This document shows positions 14,388 through 21,780 of a DNA stretch of 24,679 bases, piece after piece. Positions within the stretch are counted from its first letter, which is position 1. Every line of letters begins with the position of its first letter. A program made the translations under genes and the position numbers. The notes beneath the pieces are model-generated. The model saw nothing but the letters and a program-made list of their open reading frames with translations, was not told the origin of the DNA and searched no databases. Source of the DNA: Candidatus Bipolaricaulota bacterium (GTDB lineage: Bacteria > Bipolaricaulota > Bipolaricaulia > Bipolaricaulales > Bipolaricaulaceae); NCBI GenBank assembly GCA_014360945.1, contig JACIWM010000009.1:1-24679 (forward strand), given 5' to 3'.

Positions 14388-15593
14388 TCACTCCGCGATC
14401 AGGCTCGCGATTTCCGCGGCCAACGCGTCCATGAGCTCCTTGGGCTCACCCTCGCCTTTGAGCAGAAGCTCCCAGTAAGTGATGAGGAGGCTGCGAATGT
14501 CCATGTACTTGGGATGGAGGAGCTGACCGAAGCCTCCGGCCAAAAGCTGCTCGGTGGTGATCCTGGCCAACTCGCTTGTGGCCATGTACTCCTGCCAGGC
14601 CTTGCTCTCGATGGCCGTCTTCGTCACCGGCAGATAACCGGTTTTTTGGGCCCAGTACACGATATTGTCCTCACGAAGGAGGAACTCGATGAGTTTCGCC
14701 GCGGCTTCGATCTGGGCCTTGCTCTGGTTCATCGAGAAGACGGCAAGGTTCGTGCCCTGGATCATGGAGGCGCAGTTCTTGTAGCAAGGAATGGGAGCCA
14801 CGGCCAAGGGCACGCCTGCAGTCTTCGCCGCGTCTACGTTGTACGGATAACCCGCGGAGGTGTCGATCCATCCACCTATGGGGACGCCCTTCGCAATGGC
14901 ATCGGAAATGTAAGCGCTTTGAATTAGGGCGCACTTGGCAAGTCGCGCGGCGAACTCCGCGGCCTCAAGCCCCGCCGCGTTGTTGATGGTCACTTCCTTC
15001 CAATCCTCGGAGAGGATGGACCCACCGGCCTGGGTTAAGAATGTCAGGAAGATCTCAGGGTTCGGGGGACGGAACGCCGTTCCGAATTGGTCGAGCTGCC
15101 CATCTCCGTTGGTGTCCTTGGCCAGGGCACAGGCCATGGCCTCGAATTCCGCCCAGGTCTTCGGGGGCTCGGGCATGAGGTCCGGCCGATAGTAGAAAAT
15201 GAGGATGGACTTGTTGAACGGGACGGTGACAATGCGGCCCTCGAACTCCTCATAGAACTGAGGAAGGATGTCAGAGAGGACTTCCTCAGACAGGAAAAGA
15301 TCGAGATCGACCAAAGCGTCGAGCCACTGGGTGGTCCAGTTCTCATATTGCTGGGCCAAGGTCGGTGGCTGTCCCGCGGCTACGGCAGCGACAAGCTTTT
15401 GCTGCAGGGCGCCGTAGCCACCTTGATAAACGAGGTCCACGATGATTTCCGGGTTTTCTTCCTGGAACTTCTGGACGAGGTAGGTCAAGGCCTCCCCATG
15501 GGCCCTGCTCATGGCGTGCCAGAAGCTGATGGTGACCTGGCCCGCCGCCAGAACCCCGAACAACACCAACAACAACGCCAACAACCGCTTCAT
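14388..15593 (-). CDS. ABC transporter solute-binding protein (UgpB/MalE-like, cluster 1)
   Basis: The 401-residue protein has a signal peptide (MKRLLALLLVLFGVLAAG, cut near residue 18-19). The mature part has family 1 solute-binding features: ISFWHAMSRAHGEAL near the start, FQEENPEIIVDLVYQGGY, VPFNKSILIFYYRPDL and LRPPNPEIF-like hinge regions. A DTNGDGQLDQFG loop can bind calcium. Trp/Tyr-rich stretches (YENWTTQWLD, GGWIDTSAGYPYN) may line the ligand site. The start is fixed by an excellent AAGGAGGTG site (15599-15607). It lies 27 bases after the second permease gene. Ligands of this family include sugars and glycerol phosphates; given the nuclease and phosphatase downstream, a nucleoside or sugar phosphate is possible, but the sequence alone does not show it. 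Confidence 0.88.
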   Translation of the reverse strand: MKRLLALLLVLFGVLAAGQVTISFWHAMSRAHGEALTYLVQKFQEENPEIIVDLVYQGGYGALQQKLVAAVAAGQPPTLAQQYENWTTQWLDALVDLDLFLSEEVLSDILPQFYEEFEGRIVTVPFNKSILIFYYRPDLMPEPPKTWAEFEAMACALAKDTNGDGQLDQFGTAFRPPNPEIFLTFLTQAGGSILSEDWKEVTINNAAGLEAAEFAARLAKCALIQSAYISDAIAKGVPIGGWIDTSAGYPYNVDAAKTAGVPLAVAPIPCYKNCASMIQGTNLAVFSMNQSKAQIEAAAKLIEFLLREDNIVYWAQKTGYLPVTKTAIESKAWQEYMATSELARITTEQLLAGGFGQLLHPKYMDIRSLLITYWELLLKGEGEPKELMDALAAEIASLIAE

Positions 15594-15620
15594 CCTCCCA
15601 CCTCCTTTTTAGTTTTTTCC

Positions 15621-16472
15621 TTACCGCAACCCTGTTCTCGCCACGCCCTGCACGAACTGCTTTTGGGTGAATAAGAAAAGGAGGATGACGGGAACGATGG
15701 CCATCGTCGCCGCGGCCATAAGGAGATGATACTCCGTGCCGATGTCCATTATGAAGTACCGAAGGCCCACGGGAATGGTGCGCAATCCCACTTTGTCGGT
15801 CATGACAAGAACCCAAAGAAACGCGTTCCAAGAACCCACGAACTTGAACAGGGCCACGGTGGCGATGCCCGGCCGCACCTGGGGGACCGCGATCTGCAGG
15901 ACAAAGCGCACCCGGGAACAGCCATCAATTCGCGCGGCATCCCAAAATTCCTCGGGTATCGTGCGGAAGAATTGGCGCAAAAGGAAAATTCCGAACACCG
16001 AGACGATCCAGGGCACGATCAAGACCTGGTAAGTGTTGTACCAGCCGATGCGATGCACAAGGATGAAGGAGGGCACAAGGAGCATCTCCCCGGGGATCAT
16101 GAGGGTGCCCAGAAGCAAGTTGAAAAGGAAGTTTTTCCCGAAAAAGTTCATTTTGGCGAAAGTGTAAGCGGCAAAAATTGTGGTCAACACCTCACCGATG
16201 GTGGTCACAATCGCGATAAAAAAGGAGTTTATGAAATAGCGGGCGAAAGGTGCGGAATTCCAGGCGATGGGATAGTTTTCCCAATACGGCGGCTTAGGGA
16301 TCCAAATGGGCGGGATGCGCATGGCATCAGTTTTGTTTTTCAAGGAAGTGCTGACCATCCAAAAGAAAGGCAAGGCCATGGTGGCGACGATGAAGAGGAC
16401 CAAAACGTAGACCACGAAAAGCCAAAGGGCGCGCCGAATCCGATAGATCGCCGTCCCTTTCTTGCCGGGCAT
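15621..16472 (-). CDS. Carbohydrate-type ABC transporter permease (MalG/UgpE family)
   Basis: The 283-residue inner-membrane permease has an N-terminal basic segment, a first helix near 18-40 (LFVVYVLVLFIVATMALPFF) and the family signature FFWMVSTSLKNKTDA. The EAA loop is EEFWDAARIDGCSRVRFVLQ, before the last helices. The ATG at 16472 follows a promoter with no ribosome site, so it is probably read from a leaderless mRNA; the frame continues upstream but that extension has no membrane-protein character. It is the first gene of the leftward operon, which is odd because the MalG-type gene usually follows the binding protein and MalF-type gene. Confidence 0.9.
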   Translation of the reverse strand: MPGKKGTAIYRIRRALWLFVVYVLVLFIVATMALPFFWMVSTSLKNKTDAMRIPPIWIPKPPYWENYPIAWNSAPFARYFINSFFIAIVTTIGEVLTTIFAAYTFAKMNFFGKNFLFNLLLGTLMIPGEMLLVPSFILVHRIGWYNTYQVLIVPWIVSVFGIFLLRQFFRTIPEEFWDAARIDGCSRVRFVLQIAVPQVRPGIATVALFKFVGSWNAFLWVLVMTDKVGLRTIPVGLRYFIMDIGTEYHLLMAAATMAIVPVILLFLFTQKQFVQGVARTGLR

Positions 16473-16482
16473 TCGGTGTGCA

Positions 16483-16511
16483 ACTCTACTCCCTTGCCGC
16501 AAGGTGGGCAA
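16483..16511 (-). promoter_or_regulatory. Promoter of the leftward transporter operon with a palindrome in its spacer
   Basis: On the minus strand TTGCCC (16511-16506) and TAGAGT (16488-16483) are separated by exactly 17 bases. The -10 ends 10 bases before the ATG at 16472, so the transcript should be leaderless. The spacer is filled by a perfect 13-bp palindrome CCTTGC-C-GCAAGG (16492-16504), a likely operator. Confidence 0.55.
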
Positions 16512-16529
16512 GGCTCGGCCAAGGCCGGC

Positions 16530-16535
16530 TACAAT
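16530..16535 (+). promoter_or_regulatory. Candidate -10 box of tk
   Basis: TACAAT ends 10 bases before the tk ATG at 16546. There is no Shine-Dalgarno, only GGGG within the short interval, so a leaderless mRNA is likely. A -35 is not clear. The palindrome at 16492-16504 lies 26-38 bases upstream and could affect both directions. Confidence 0.4.
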
Positions 16536-16545
16536 GGGGCCCGAT

Positions 16546-17121
16546 ATGGTGGGAAAGCTCGAGGTCATCACAGGTCCGATGTTTGCTGGGAAAACCGAGG
16601 AACTTCTGCGGCGGGTGGAACGGGCAAGGATCGCCAAAAAGAGCGTGGCCCTCTTCAAGCCCGCCTTGGATACCCGCTATGCCTCCGATCGCGTGGTGGC
16701 CCACAACGGCCGGAGTCTGCCATGCCACGTCCTTCCCGCTGATATAAACCCTGCGTCCTTTTTCCAGATAGTTCCTGGCCCGCTTTGGGAAAGTACAGAG
16801 GTCCTGGCCTTCGATGAGGCGCACTTCTTCGGACCGGAGTTCCCGGCCTTGTGCGAGGACCTTGTCAAGAAGGGCAAACGTGTAATCGTGGCCGGCTTGG
16901 ACTTAAATTTCCGCGGCGAGCCGTTCGGGCCGATGCCGATCCTCTTGGCTTTGGCTGATGAAATCCTGAAACTCACCGCCGTTTGCACCGTGTGCGGGAA
17001 TCCCGCCACCCGCTCCCAGCGCCTATTGGACGGAAAACCCGTGCTTGAGGGGCCGGAGGTCCTCATCGGCGGCCTGGAAAGTTACGAGCCCCGTTGCCGT
17101 CAGCATTTCATCTCCCCGTGA
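16546..17121 (+). CDS. tdk: Thymidine kinase (TK1-like, type II)
   Basis: The 191-residue cytoplasmic enzyme phosphorylates thymidine with ATP for salvage. Visible are Walker A GPMFAGKT (10-17), FDEAHFF (89-94) with D90 and the likely base E91, and the lasso/zinc domain with C147, C150, C184 and H187 (CTVCGNPATR ... RCRQH). A GLDLNFRGEPFGPM segment (117-130) matches the family. The start at ATG 16546 puts KLEVITGPMFAGKT at the usual distance from the N-terminus; an ATG four codons upstream lies inside the -10 box. The stop overlaps the GTG of the ABC ATPase gene as GTGA, so tk is the first gene of the rightward transporter operon. Confidence 0.96.
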   Translation: MVGKLEVITGPMFAGKTEELLRRVERARIAKKSVALFKPALDTRYASDRVVAHNGRSLPCHVLPADINPASFFQIVPGPLWESTEVLAFDEAHFFGPEFPALCEDLVKKGKRVIVAGLDLNFRGEPFGPMPILLALADEILKLTAVCTVCGNPATRSQRLLDGKPVLEGPEVLIGGLESYEPRCRQHFISP

Positions 17122-17864
17122 GGGAAGCCTTGAAACTCTCCCAAGTTCACTTCAGTTTCCCCACCCCGACGGGTCCCCTTTCCGTCCTGGCCGGGGTTTC
17201 ATTTGCGGTGAGGGAGGGCGAGTGGGTGAGCATCGTGGGGCCGTCCGGGTGCGGAAAAACCACGCTTTTGCGCATCTCCGCCGGGCTTCTTTTCCCACAA
17301 CACGGAACGGTGGAGGTTTTTGGCCGGCCACCCCGGGGGCAGGTGGCGTACATGCCCCAAGGTGAAACCCTTCTTCCGTGGCGTACAGCCTTGGGCAACA
17401 TCCTCGCCGCCCGCGAAGCCGATGGCCGCGTGGACTACCAAACGAGGCAAGAAGCCCTGGCCCTCCTTGCGCAATTCGGGCTGGAGAAGTTCGCCAAAGC
17501 TTTTCCCCATGAGCTTTCCGGAGGCATGCGACAAAGGGTCGCCCTTTTACGCACGTTTTTCGCCAACCGTAGGGTCCTCCTTTTGGATGAACCGTTGGGA
17601 GCACTGGATGCCCTAACTCGGGCAGAAGTCCAGGATTGGCTCGTGGATGTTTGGCAGAGCGTGCGAAAAACGGTAGTGCTTGTGACCCATGATGTGGAGG
17701 AAGCTCTGGTCATCTCGGATCGGGTTTTAACGCTGACCCCAAGACCAGCGCGGCTGGCCGCAGCTTTTCCCGTGGAATTACCCCGGCCACGGGAACGGGC
17801 TCATTCTCAGGTACAAGCTCTGCGTGCCGCCATCCTTCACGCCCTGGCTGAAGCCCGCCAATGA
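17118..17864 (+). CDS. ABC transporter ATPase, ThiZ-like (NitT/TauT type)
   Basis: This 248-residue nucleotide-binding subunit has Walker A GPSGCGKTT (41-49), Q-loop PQGETLLPW (80-88), signature LSGGMRQR (133-140), Walker B VLLLDEPLGALD (153-164) and the switch His in VLVTHDVEEAL (187-197). PWRTALGN after the Q-loop fits the nitrate/sulfonate/thiamine-precursor importers. The GTG at 17118 is chosen for the GTGA overlap with tk; a TTG at 17130 after AGGGA is an alternative. Its stop overlaps the permease ATG as ATGA. It powers the permease encoded next. Confidence 0.9.
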   Translation: MREALKLSQVHFSFPTPTGPLSVLAGVSFAVREGEWVSIVGPSGCGKTTLLRISAGLLFPQHGTVEVFGRPPRGQVAYMPQGETLLPWRTALGNILAAREADGRVDYQTRQEALALLAQFGLEKFAKAFPHELSGGMRQRVALLRTFFANRRVLLLDEPLGALDALTRAEVQDWLVDVWQSVRKTVVLVTHDVEEALVISDRVLTLTPRPARLAAAFPVELPRPRERAHSQVQALRAAILHALAEARQ

Positions 17865-18604
17865 AGAAAAAGACGGAATTCTTGCAGGCCCTACTCATTG
17901 TGGCTTTAATCCTTGGGCTTTGGGAGGGGGCGGTTCGTGTCTTGCGTTTTCCTCCCTACGTTCTTCCCGCGCCCACTCGGATTTTTGTCACTTTCATTCA
18001 GGATTTTTCCCTCCTTCTTTACCACAGCTCTCTCACCCTTTTGGAAGTGGGCCTGGGCTTGGGGATGGGCGTGGCCCTCGGGGTGGCAGTGGCTTTGGCC
18101 GCGTTTTATGTGCGTCCGCTTGGCCGGGCACTAACCCCGTTTTTGGTGGGGTCCCAGGTGATCCCGGTCTTCGCTGTGGCCCCGCTTTTCGTTCTTTGGT
18201 TTGGCTTTGGGATCTGGCCGAAAGCTGCGGTGGCGGCGATGATTGTGTTCTTCCCGGTAGCCGTGAATTTTCTGGATGGTTTGCAGGCAGTGGGTCCGGA
18301 ACTCGTGGAATTCTTTCAGGCTTTAGGAACTCCGGAACCCCGGCTCCTGCGGATGGTGCGGATTCCCGCAGCCCTACCGTTCCTTTTTTCGGGGCTCCGG
18401 ATCGGCGCAACCCTGGCCTTGGTGGGAGCCACGGTGGGCGAATGGGTGGGGGCCAGCCGCGGCCTGGGCTACCTCATGATCCAGGCCAATGCCCGGCTTC
18501 GCCTGGACCGGGTGTTCGCGGCCATCCTCGCCCTAAGCCTTTTGGGACTAGGCCTGTTTTGGGCTGTGGGCGCGCTTGAGCGCCTCCTTTTCCGACGCCG
18601 ATAA
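17861..18604 (+). CDS. ABC transporter permease, ThiX-like
   Basis: The 247-residue inner-membrane protein of the BPD-transport family has about six helices, the first at about 8-26. The coupling region is EFFQALGTPEPRLLRMVRIP, followed by ALPFLFSGLRIGATLALVGA and the characteristic GEWVGASRGLGYLM. That ending is typical of permeases of the nitrate/taurine/thiamine-precursor group. It begins in an ATGA overlap with the ATPase and is followed 13 bases later by the binding-protein gene, so the order is ATPase, permease, binding protein. Confidence 0.9.
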   Translation: MKKKTEFLQALLIVALILGLWEGAVRVLRFPPYVLPAPTRIFVTFIQDFSLLLYHSSLTLLEVGLGLGMGVALGVAVALAAFYVRPLGRALTPFLVGSQVIPVFAVAPLFVLWFGFGIWPKAAVAAMIVFFPVAVNFLDGLQAVGPELVEFFQALGTPEPRLLRMVRIPAALPFLFSGLRIGATLALVGATVGEWVGASRGLGYLMIQANARLRLDRVFAAILALSLLGLGLFWAVGALERLLFRRR

Positions 18605-18617
18605 AATCTGTGGTGCC

Positions 18618-19550
18618 ATGCGTTGGGTCTTGGGCGTTCTTGCTCCGGTTTGGTTTGTGTCGGGGGCCTTCGCGTTCACCATCATCTTGGACTTCTATCC
18701 CAATCCCAACCACGTTCCGCTTTATGTGGCCAAGGAACTCGGTTTCTTTGCCGAGGAAGGGATGGAGGTAGAACTTGCGGTGCCTTCTGATCCCAGCGCG
18801 CCCGCAAAGCTCGTGGCCACCAAGGCCGTGGAAATGGGGATCACCCCGCAAATGAACTTCTTCATTGCCCGCGACGAGGGCCTTCCCCTCATCGCTGTAG
18901 GGGCCCTCATCGATGGGGCACTGGGCGGTCTTTTGAGTCTCCGGGAGTATGGGATCGAGAAGCTTTCCGACCTGCGCGGGAAGAAGATCGGTTACTCCTT
19001 AGAGCCGTTGGAACCGGTGCTTTGGCGCACGATGCTCAAGACGGTGGGCGTGGAGCCCGGCGAGTACGAGCTTGTTTACACGGGGATGAGCACCGTTCCC
19101 GCTCTTCTGAGTCGGGCGGTCGAGGCCATCGGCGCCTTTCGAAACTATGAGCTGCTCTCCGTGGCTCTTTTGGGCTATAGCCCCGTGTTCTTCCCCCAGG
19201 AGGATTACGGCGTCCCCAATACCTATGAACTCCTGTTTGTGGTCCATCCCGACCTTTTGGCCGAAGATCTGCCTAAAGTTCGCGCCGTTTTGCGAGCCAT
19301 TGCCCGCGCCATCGCCTACGTTTTGGCTAACCCCGAGGAGAGCTTTTCCATCTTCACCAGGATCTTCCCGGAGCTCTCCGACGAACTTAATCGTCAAAGT
19401 TTCGCGGTCACCCTCCCCCTTTATGCCCGGGGTGTGCGGCACGACGATCAATCTCGCTGGGAGGCCATGCAGAAATTCCTCCTGGAGATGGGCATGATCC
19501 GCGAGGCCCAACCCCTTTCGGAACTCTATACCACCGTGGCCTTGCCCTAA
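18618..19550 (+). CDS. Solute-binding protein, NMT1/ThiY family
   Basis: The 310-residue exported protein has signal peptide MRWVLGVLAPVWFVSGAFA. It then shows the ThiY/NMT1 opening DFYPNPNHVPLYVAKELGFF (24-43), EEGMEVELAVPSDPSAPAKL and LSDLRGKKIGYSL. In characterised ThiY proteins this segment binds a formylaminopyrimidine or HMP-type thiamine precursor. The family match is strong; the exact ligand is not proven, and co-transcription with thymidine kinase leaves open another pyrimidine. The ATG at 18618 has no good ribosome site. A TAAAAT at the preceding stop codon could be an internal promoter but may be chance. Confidence 0.85.
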   Translation: MRWVLGVLAPVWFVSGAFAFTIILDFYPNPNHVPLYVAKELGFFAEEGMEVELAVPSDPSAPAKLVATKAVEMGITPQMNFFIARDEGLPLIAVGALIDGALGGLLSLREYGIEKLSDLRGKKIGYSLEPLEPVLWRTMLKTVGVEPGEYELVYTGMSTVPALLSRAVEAIGAFRNYELLSVALLGYSPVFFPQEDYGVPNTYELLFVVHPDLLAEDLPKVRAVLRAIARAIAYVLANPEESFSIFTRIFPELSDELNRQSFAVTLPLYARGVRHDDQSRWEAMQKFLLEMGMIREAQPLSELYTTVALP

Positions 19551-19589
19551 CCGGAGCTCTTAGGGACAATGGTTCAAAGGGGGCGTAGG

Positions 19590-20369
19590 ATGAGAAAAGT
19601 TTTTGCTATCTTGGCCGTTTTTTTGTTCGTTATTGGCGTCAGCGCTGAGCCCATCGTGGCCCAGGTGCTGGAGGTGGTGGATGGCGCCACAATTCGTGTG
19701 CGCATCGAAAGCGCACCGGCCGGTTCGGGTCTGAGCTCCGGAGCCGTGGAGTATGTGCGATACATCGGGGTTCAGCTCCCAAGCGCTCCCGAGGAGACCG
19801 AGCTCGCCCGATCTTTGAACGCCATCTTGGTGAGTGGCCGGAAAGTTTTCCTTGAACTTGATGAGAAAATCCGCGCTGAAAGCGGGCGCGTTTTGGCTTA
19901 CGTCTTTCTCGACGAGACGGAGAAACTCATGGTGAACGCCATCCTCATCTCCACAGATATCTTCGGGTTTGGAAGTGTGCCCGGTGCCAGCCGCTACGAT
20001 CAGGTGTTTTCCTATCTTGAACAGATCCCCACAGCTGCCAAGGGAAAGCTAGCTTGCCCGGCCCTCTATACGTGGGAAGAGGCCAGAAATCGGTTGGGAG
20101 AGACGGCCTGCGTGGAAGGGCCGGTGGCCAGTGTCGGCACCAGCCGGAGTGGTGACGTCTTCCTCAACTTGGGGCGGCCTTATCCTGACCCCGGCCGCTT
20201 CACCCTCTTCATTCCCGCCCGACATGTGGGAAAGTTTGAAATCGTGTTCGGGCCGCGATTTTGGACGACACTCGAAGGCCGCATCGTGAGAGCTTTGGGA
20301 ACCATCGAGGAATACCAAGGTATCCCAGAGATCGAGCTATCTGACCCCGCCAACCTAGTCATCCTCTGA
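19590..20369 (+). CDS. Exported SNase-like + OB-like protein with lost catalytic residues
   Basis: The 259-residue protein has signal peptide MRKVFAILAVFLFVIGVSA. A thermonuclease-like fold covers about 21-150 and an OB-like domain about 165-259 (VEGPVASVGTSRSGDVFLNL ... LEGRIVRALGTIEEYQGIPEIEL). Compared with active nucleases, the DGDT motif is DGAT (A33), and the [D/N]TPE motif after the strand is QLPS (62-65), which removes the metal ligand and general base. The two arginines remain (R57, R100). It is therefore probably inactive as a nuclease and may bind nucleic acid. The ATG at 19590 has AAAGGGGG 6 bases upstream; the ATG at 19569 is worse placed. It ends the rightward transporter operon, mirroring the active relative that ends the leftward one, and overlaps gatB by 11 bases tail to tail. 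Confidence 0.75.
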   Translation: MRKVFAILAVFLFVIGVSAEPIVAQVLEVVDGATIRVRIESAPAGSGLSSGAVEYVRYIGVQLPSAPEETELARSLNAILVSGRKVFLELDEKIRAESGRVLAYVFLDETEKLMVNAILISTDIFGFGSVPGASRYDQVFSYLEQIPTAAKGKLACPALYTWEEARNRLGETACVEGPVASVGTSRSGDVFLNLGRPYPDPGRFTLFIPARHVGKFEIVFGPRFWTTLEGRIVRALGTIEEYQGIPEIELSDPANLVIL

Positions 20370-21759
20370 GAAGCTCTTGGATGAGCTGGGCCAGGCGCTT
20401 GGGGTCGGCCTTTCCTTGGGCTTTCTTCATCGCCTGGCCCACAAGGAACCCCAGGGCCTGCGTCCTTCCCGCGCGGTAGTCCGCCACTGCCTGCGGATTC
20501 TCCGCCACCACCGCCGCCGCAATCGCCCTCAGGCTTTCCTCATCTCTCAAAATCGCGGCTTCCGCAGCCCTCACTAGGTCCGCAATCCTTTCGTTACCTT
20601 TTGCCGCGTTCTCCAAAATTTCTTTGGCTTTGGCGCGCGGAATTTTTCCGTCTTCCACGGCGTTTATGAGAAAAGCCAGATCCGAAACAGATACAGGCGG
20701 TTCCTCATCGGTCCAGTACGGCCAAAGTTCGGAAAGGACCCAGCCCACCGCGGCCTTAGGGTTGCTTACGGCTTTGGCCACCTCCTCAAAGTACTTGGCT
20801 CGGATGGGTTCAGCGAGAAGGGCCGTGGCTTCCCTAACCGGAACGCCGAACTCCCTGGCCCAGCGGGCTGCCCGTTCCCAGGGAAGCTCGGGCATCCCCG
20901 CGCGCACCCGGGCGATCCAATCCGGCGTCACCACAAGGGGAACGAGGTCCGGCTCGGGAAAATACCGATAATCATGGGCCTCCTCCTTCACCCGCTGCAC
21001 CACCAAAGAATCGGAACCCTCATCCCACCCGAAGGTCACTTGCTCCACCGCTTCTCCGCGGGCAATTCGTTCCTTTTGATATTCGATGGCGGCGGAAAGC
21101 GCTTTCTCCACGGCCCGGAAACTGTTGAGATTTTTGATCTCCGTTTTCGTACCCGGCCGGCCATCCACGGAAATGGATACGTTCGCATCACACCTAAGTT
21201 CACCTTTCTCCATGTCCGCGTTGGAAACCTCAAGATGCCTAAGGAGGGTGCGCAGCGCCCGCAGGAACTCCCGGGCCTCCCGGGGAGAACGCAGATCCGG
21301 CTCGGTGACGATCTCCACCAACGGAACGCCACAGCGGTTGAAATCGATCAAAGTGCGCGTTTCGGTATGAATAAGTTTTCCAGCGTCTTCCTCCAAATGG
21401 AGCTCGCGGATGCGCACAGTCTTCGGTTCCCCTTCCACGGAAAGGGGAAGAAAGCCGCCCCGGGCCAGGGGCACGGCCCGCTGGGTGATCTGATAGCCCT
21501 TGGGAAGGTCCGGATAGAAGTAGTTTTTGCGGTCAAATTGTGAAACTTCCTGGATTTCGGCGTTCAGGGCCAAGGCCACGCGCAGGGCCAATTCCACCGC
21601 CTTTTCATTCAGCACCGGCAGCGCTCCGGGAAGTCCCAGACAAACCGGACAAGTTTTGGTGTTGGGCGGGGCCTCAAAGTAATCCGTGCTGCAAGGGCAA
21701 AAGAGCTTTGTTCGCGTGGCAAGCTGCACATGAATCTCCAGGCCGATAACGACTTCCAT
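20359..21759 (-). CDS. gatB: Asp-tRNA(Asn)/Glu-tRNA(Gln) amidotransferase subunit B
   Basis: GatB is the tRNA-binding and kinase subunit of GatCAB, which converts misacylated Glu-tRNA-Gln and/or Asp-tRNA-Asn to the correct amide. The 466 residues are close to full length. The start MEVVIGLEIHVQL and zinc cysteines C21, C23, C37 and C40 (CPCS ... CPVC) are visible, followed by QFDRKNYFYPDLPKGYQITQ. The helical and YqeY-type tail domains run to the end (DYRAGRTQALGFLVGQAMKK). gatA and gatC are not in the window. The ATG at 21759 lies 9 bases after an extended -10 and has no ribosome site. It diverges from sufC and overlaps the nuclease-like gene by 11 bases at its 3' end. Confidence 0.97.
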   Translation of the reverse strand: MEVVIGLEIHVQLATRTKLFCPCSTDYFEAPPNTKTCPVCLGLPGALPVLNEKAVELALRVALALNAEIQEVSQFDRKNYFYPDLPKGYQITQRAVPLARGGFLPLSVEGEPKTVRIRELHLEEDAGKLIHTETRTLIDFNRCGVPLVEIVTEPDLRSPREAREFLRALRTLLRHLEVSNADMEKGELRCDANVSISVDGRPGTKTEIKNLNSFRAVEKALSAAIEYQKERIARGEAVEQVTFGWDEGSDSLVVQRVKEEAHDYRYFPEPDLVPLVVTPDWIARVRAGMPELPWERAARWAREFGVPVREATALLAEPIRAKYFEEVAKAVSNPKAAVGWVLSELWPYWTDEEPPVSVSDLAFLINAVEDGKIPRAKAKEILENAAKGNERIADLVRAAEAAILRDEESLRAIAAAVVAENPQAVADYRAGRTQALGFLVGQAMKKAQGKADPKRLAQLIQELLRG

Positions 21760-21764
21760 AGTAT

Positions 21765-21779
21765 CGTGAGTATATCACG
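21765..21779 (-). promoter_or_regulatory. Extended -10 promoter of gatB inside a CGTGA inverted repeat
   Basis: On the minus strand TGATATACT (21777-21769) is a full extended -10 ending 9 bases before the gatB ATG. It sits within CGTGA (21765-21769), a 5-base centre and TCACG (21775-21779). A further CGTGA occurs at 21784-21788, inside the sufC promoter. A regulator bound here could affect both genes. Confidence 0.5.
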
Positions 21780-21780
21780 G

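Noticed and set aside
16472..16658. N-terminal extension of the MalG-type permease to 16658
   Set aside because: The extra residues run antisense to tk and across the divergent promoters. The ATG at 16472 gives a normal-length permease.
15726..16742. 338-codon open frame on the plus strand opposite the MalG-type permease
   Set aside because: It has low-complexity His/Gly/Asp-rich content, runs antisense to clear membrane helices and crosses the tk start region.
18602..18607. TAAAAT as a -10 box for the ThiY-like gene
   Set aside because: It overlaps the permease stop codon and no -35 is seen at normal spacing. The gene is 13 bases downstream in an evident operon.
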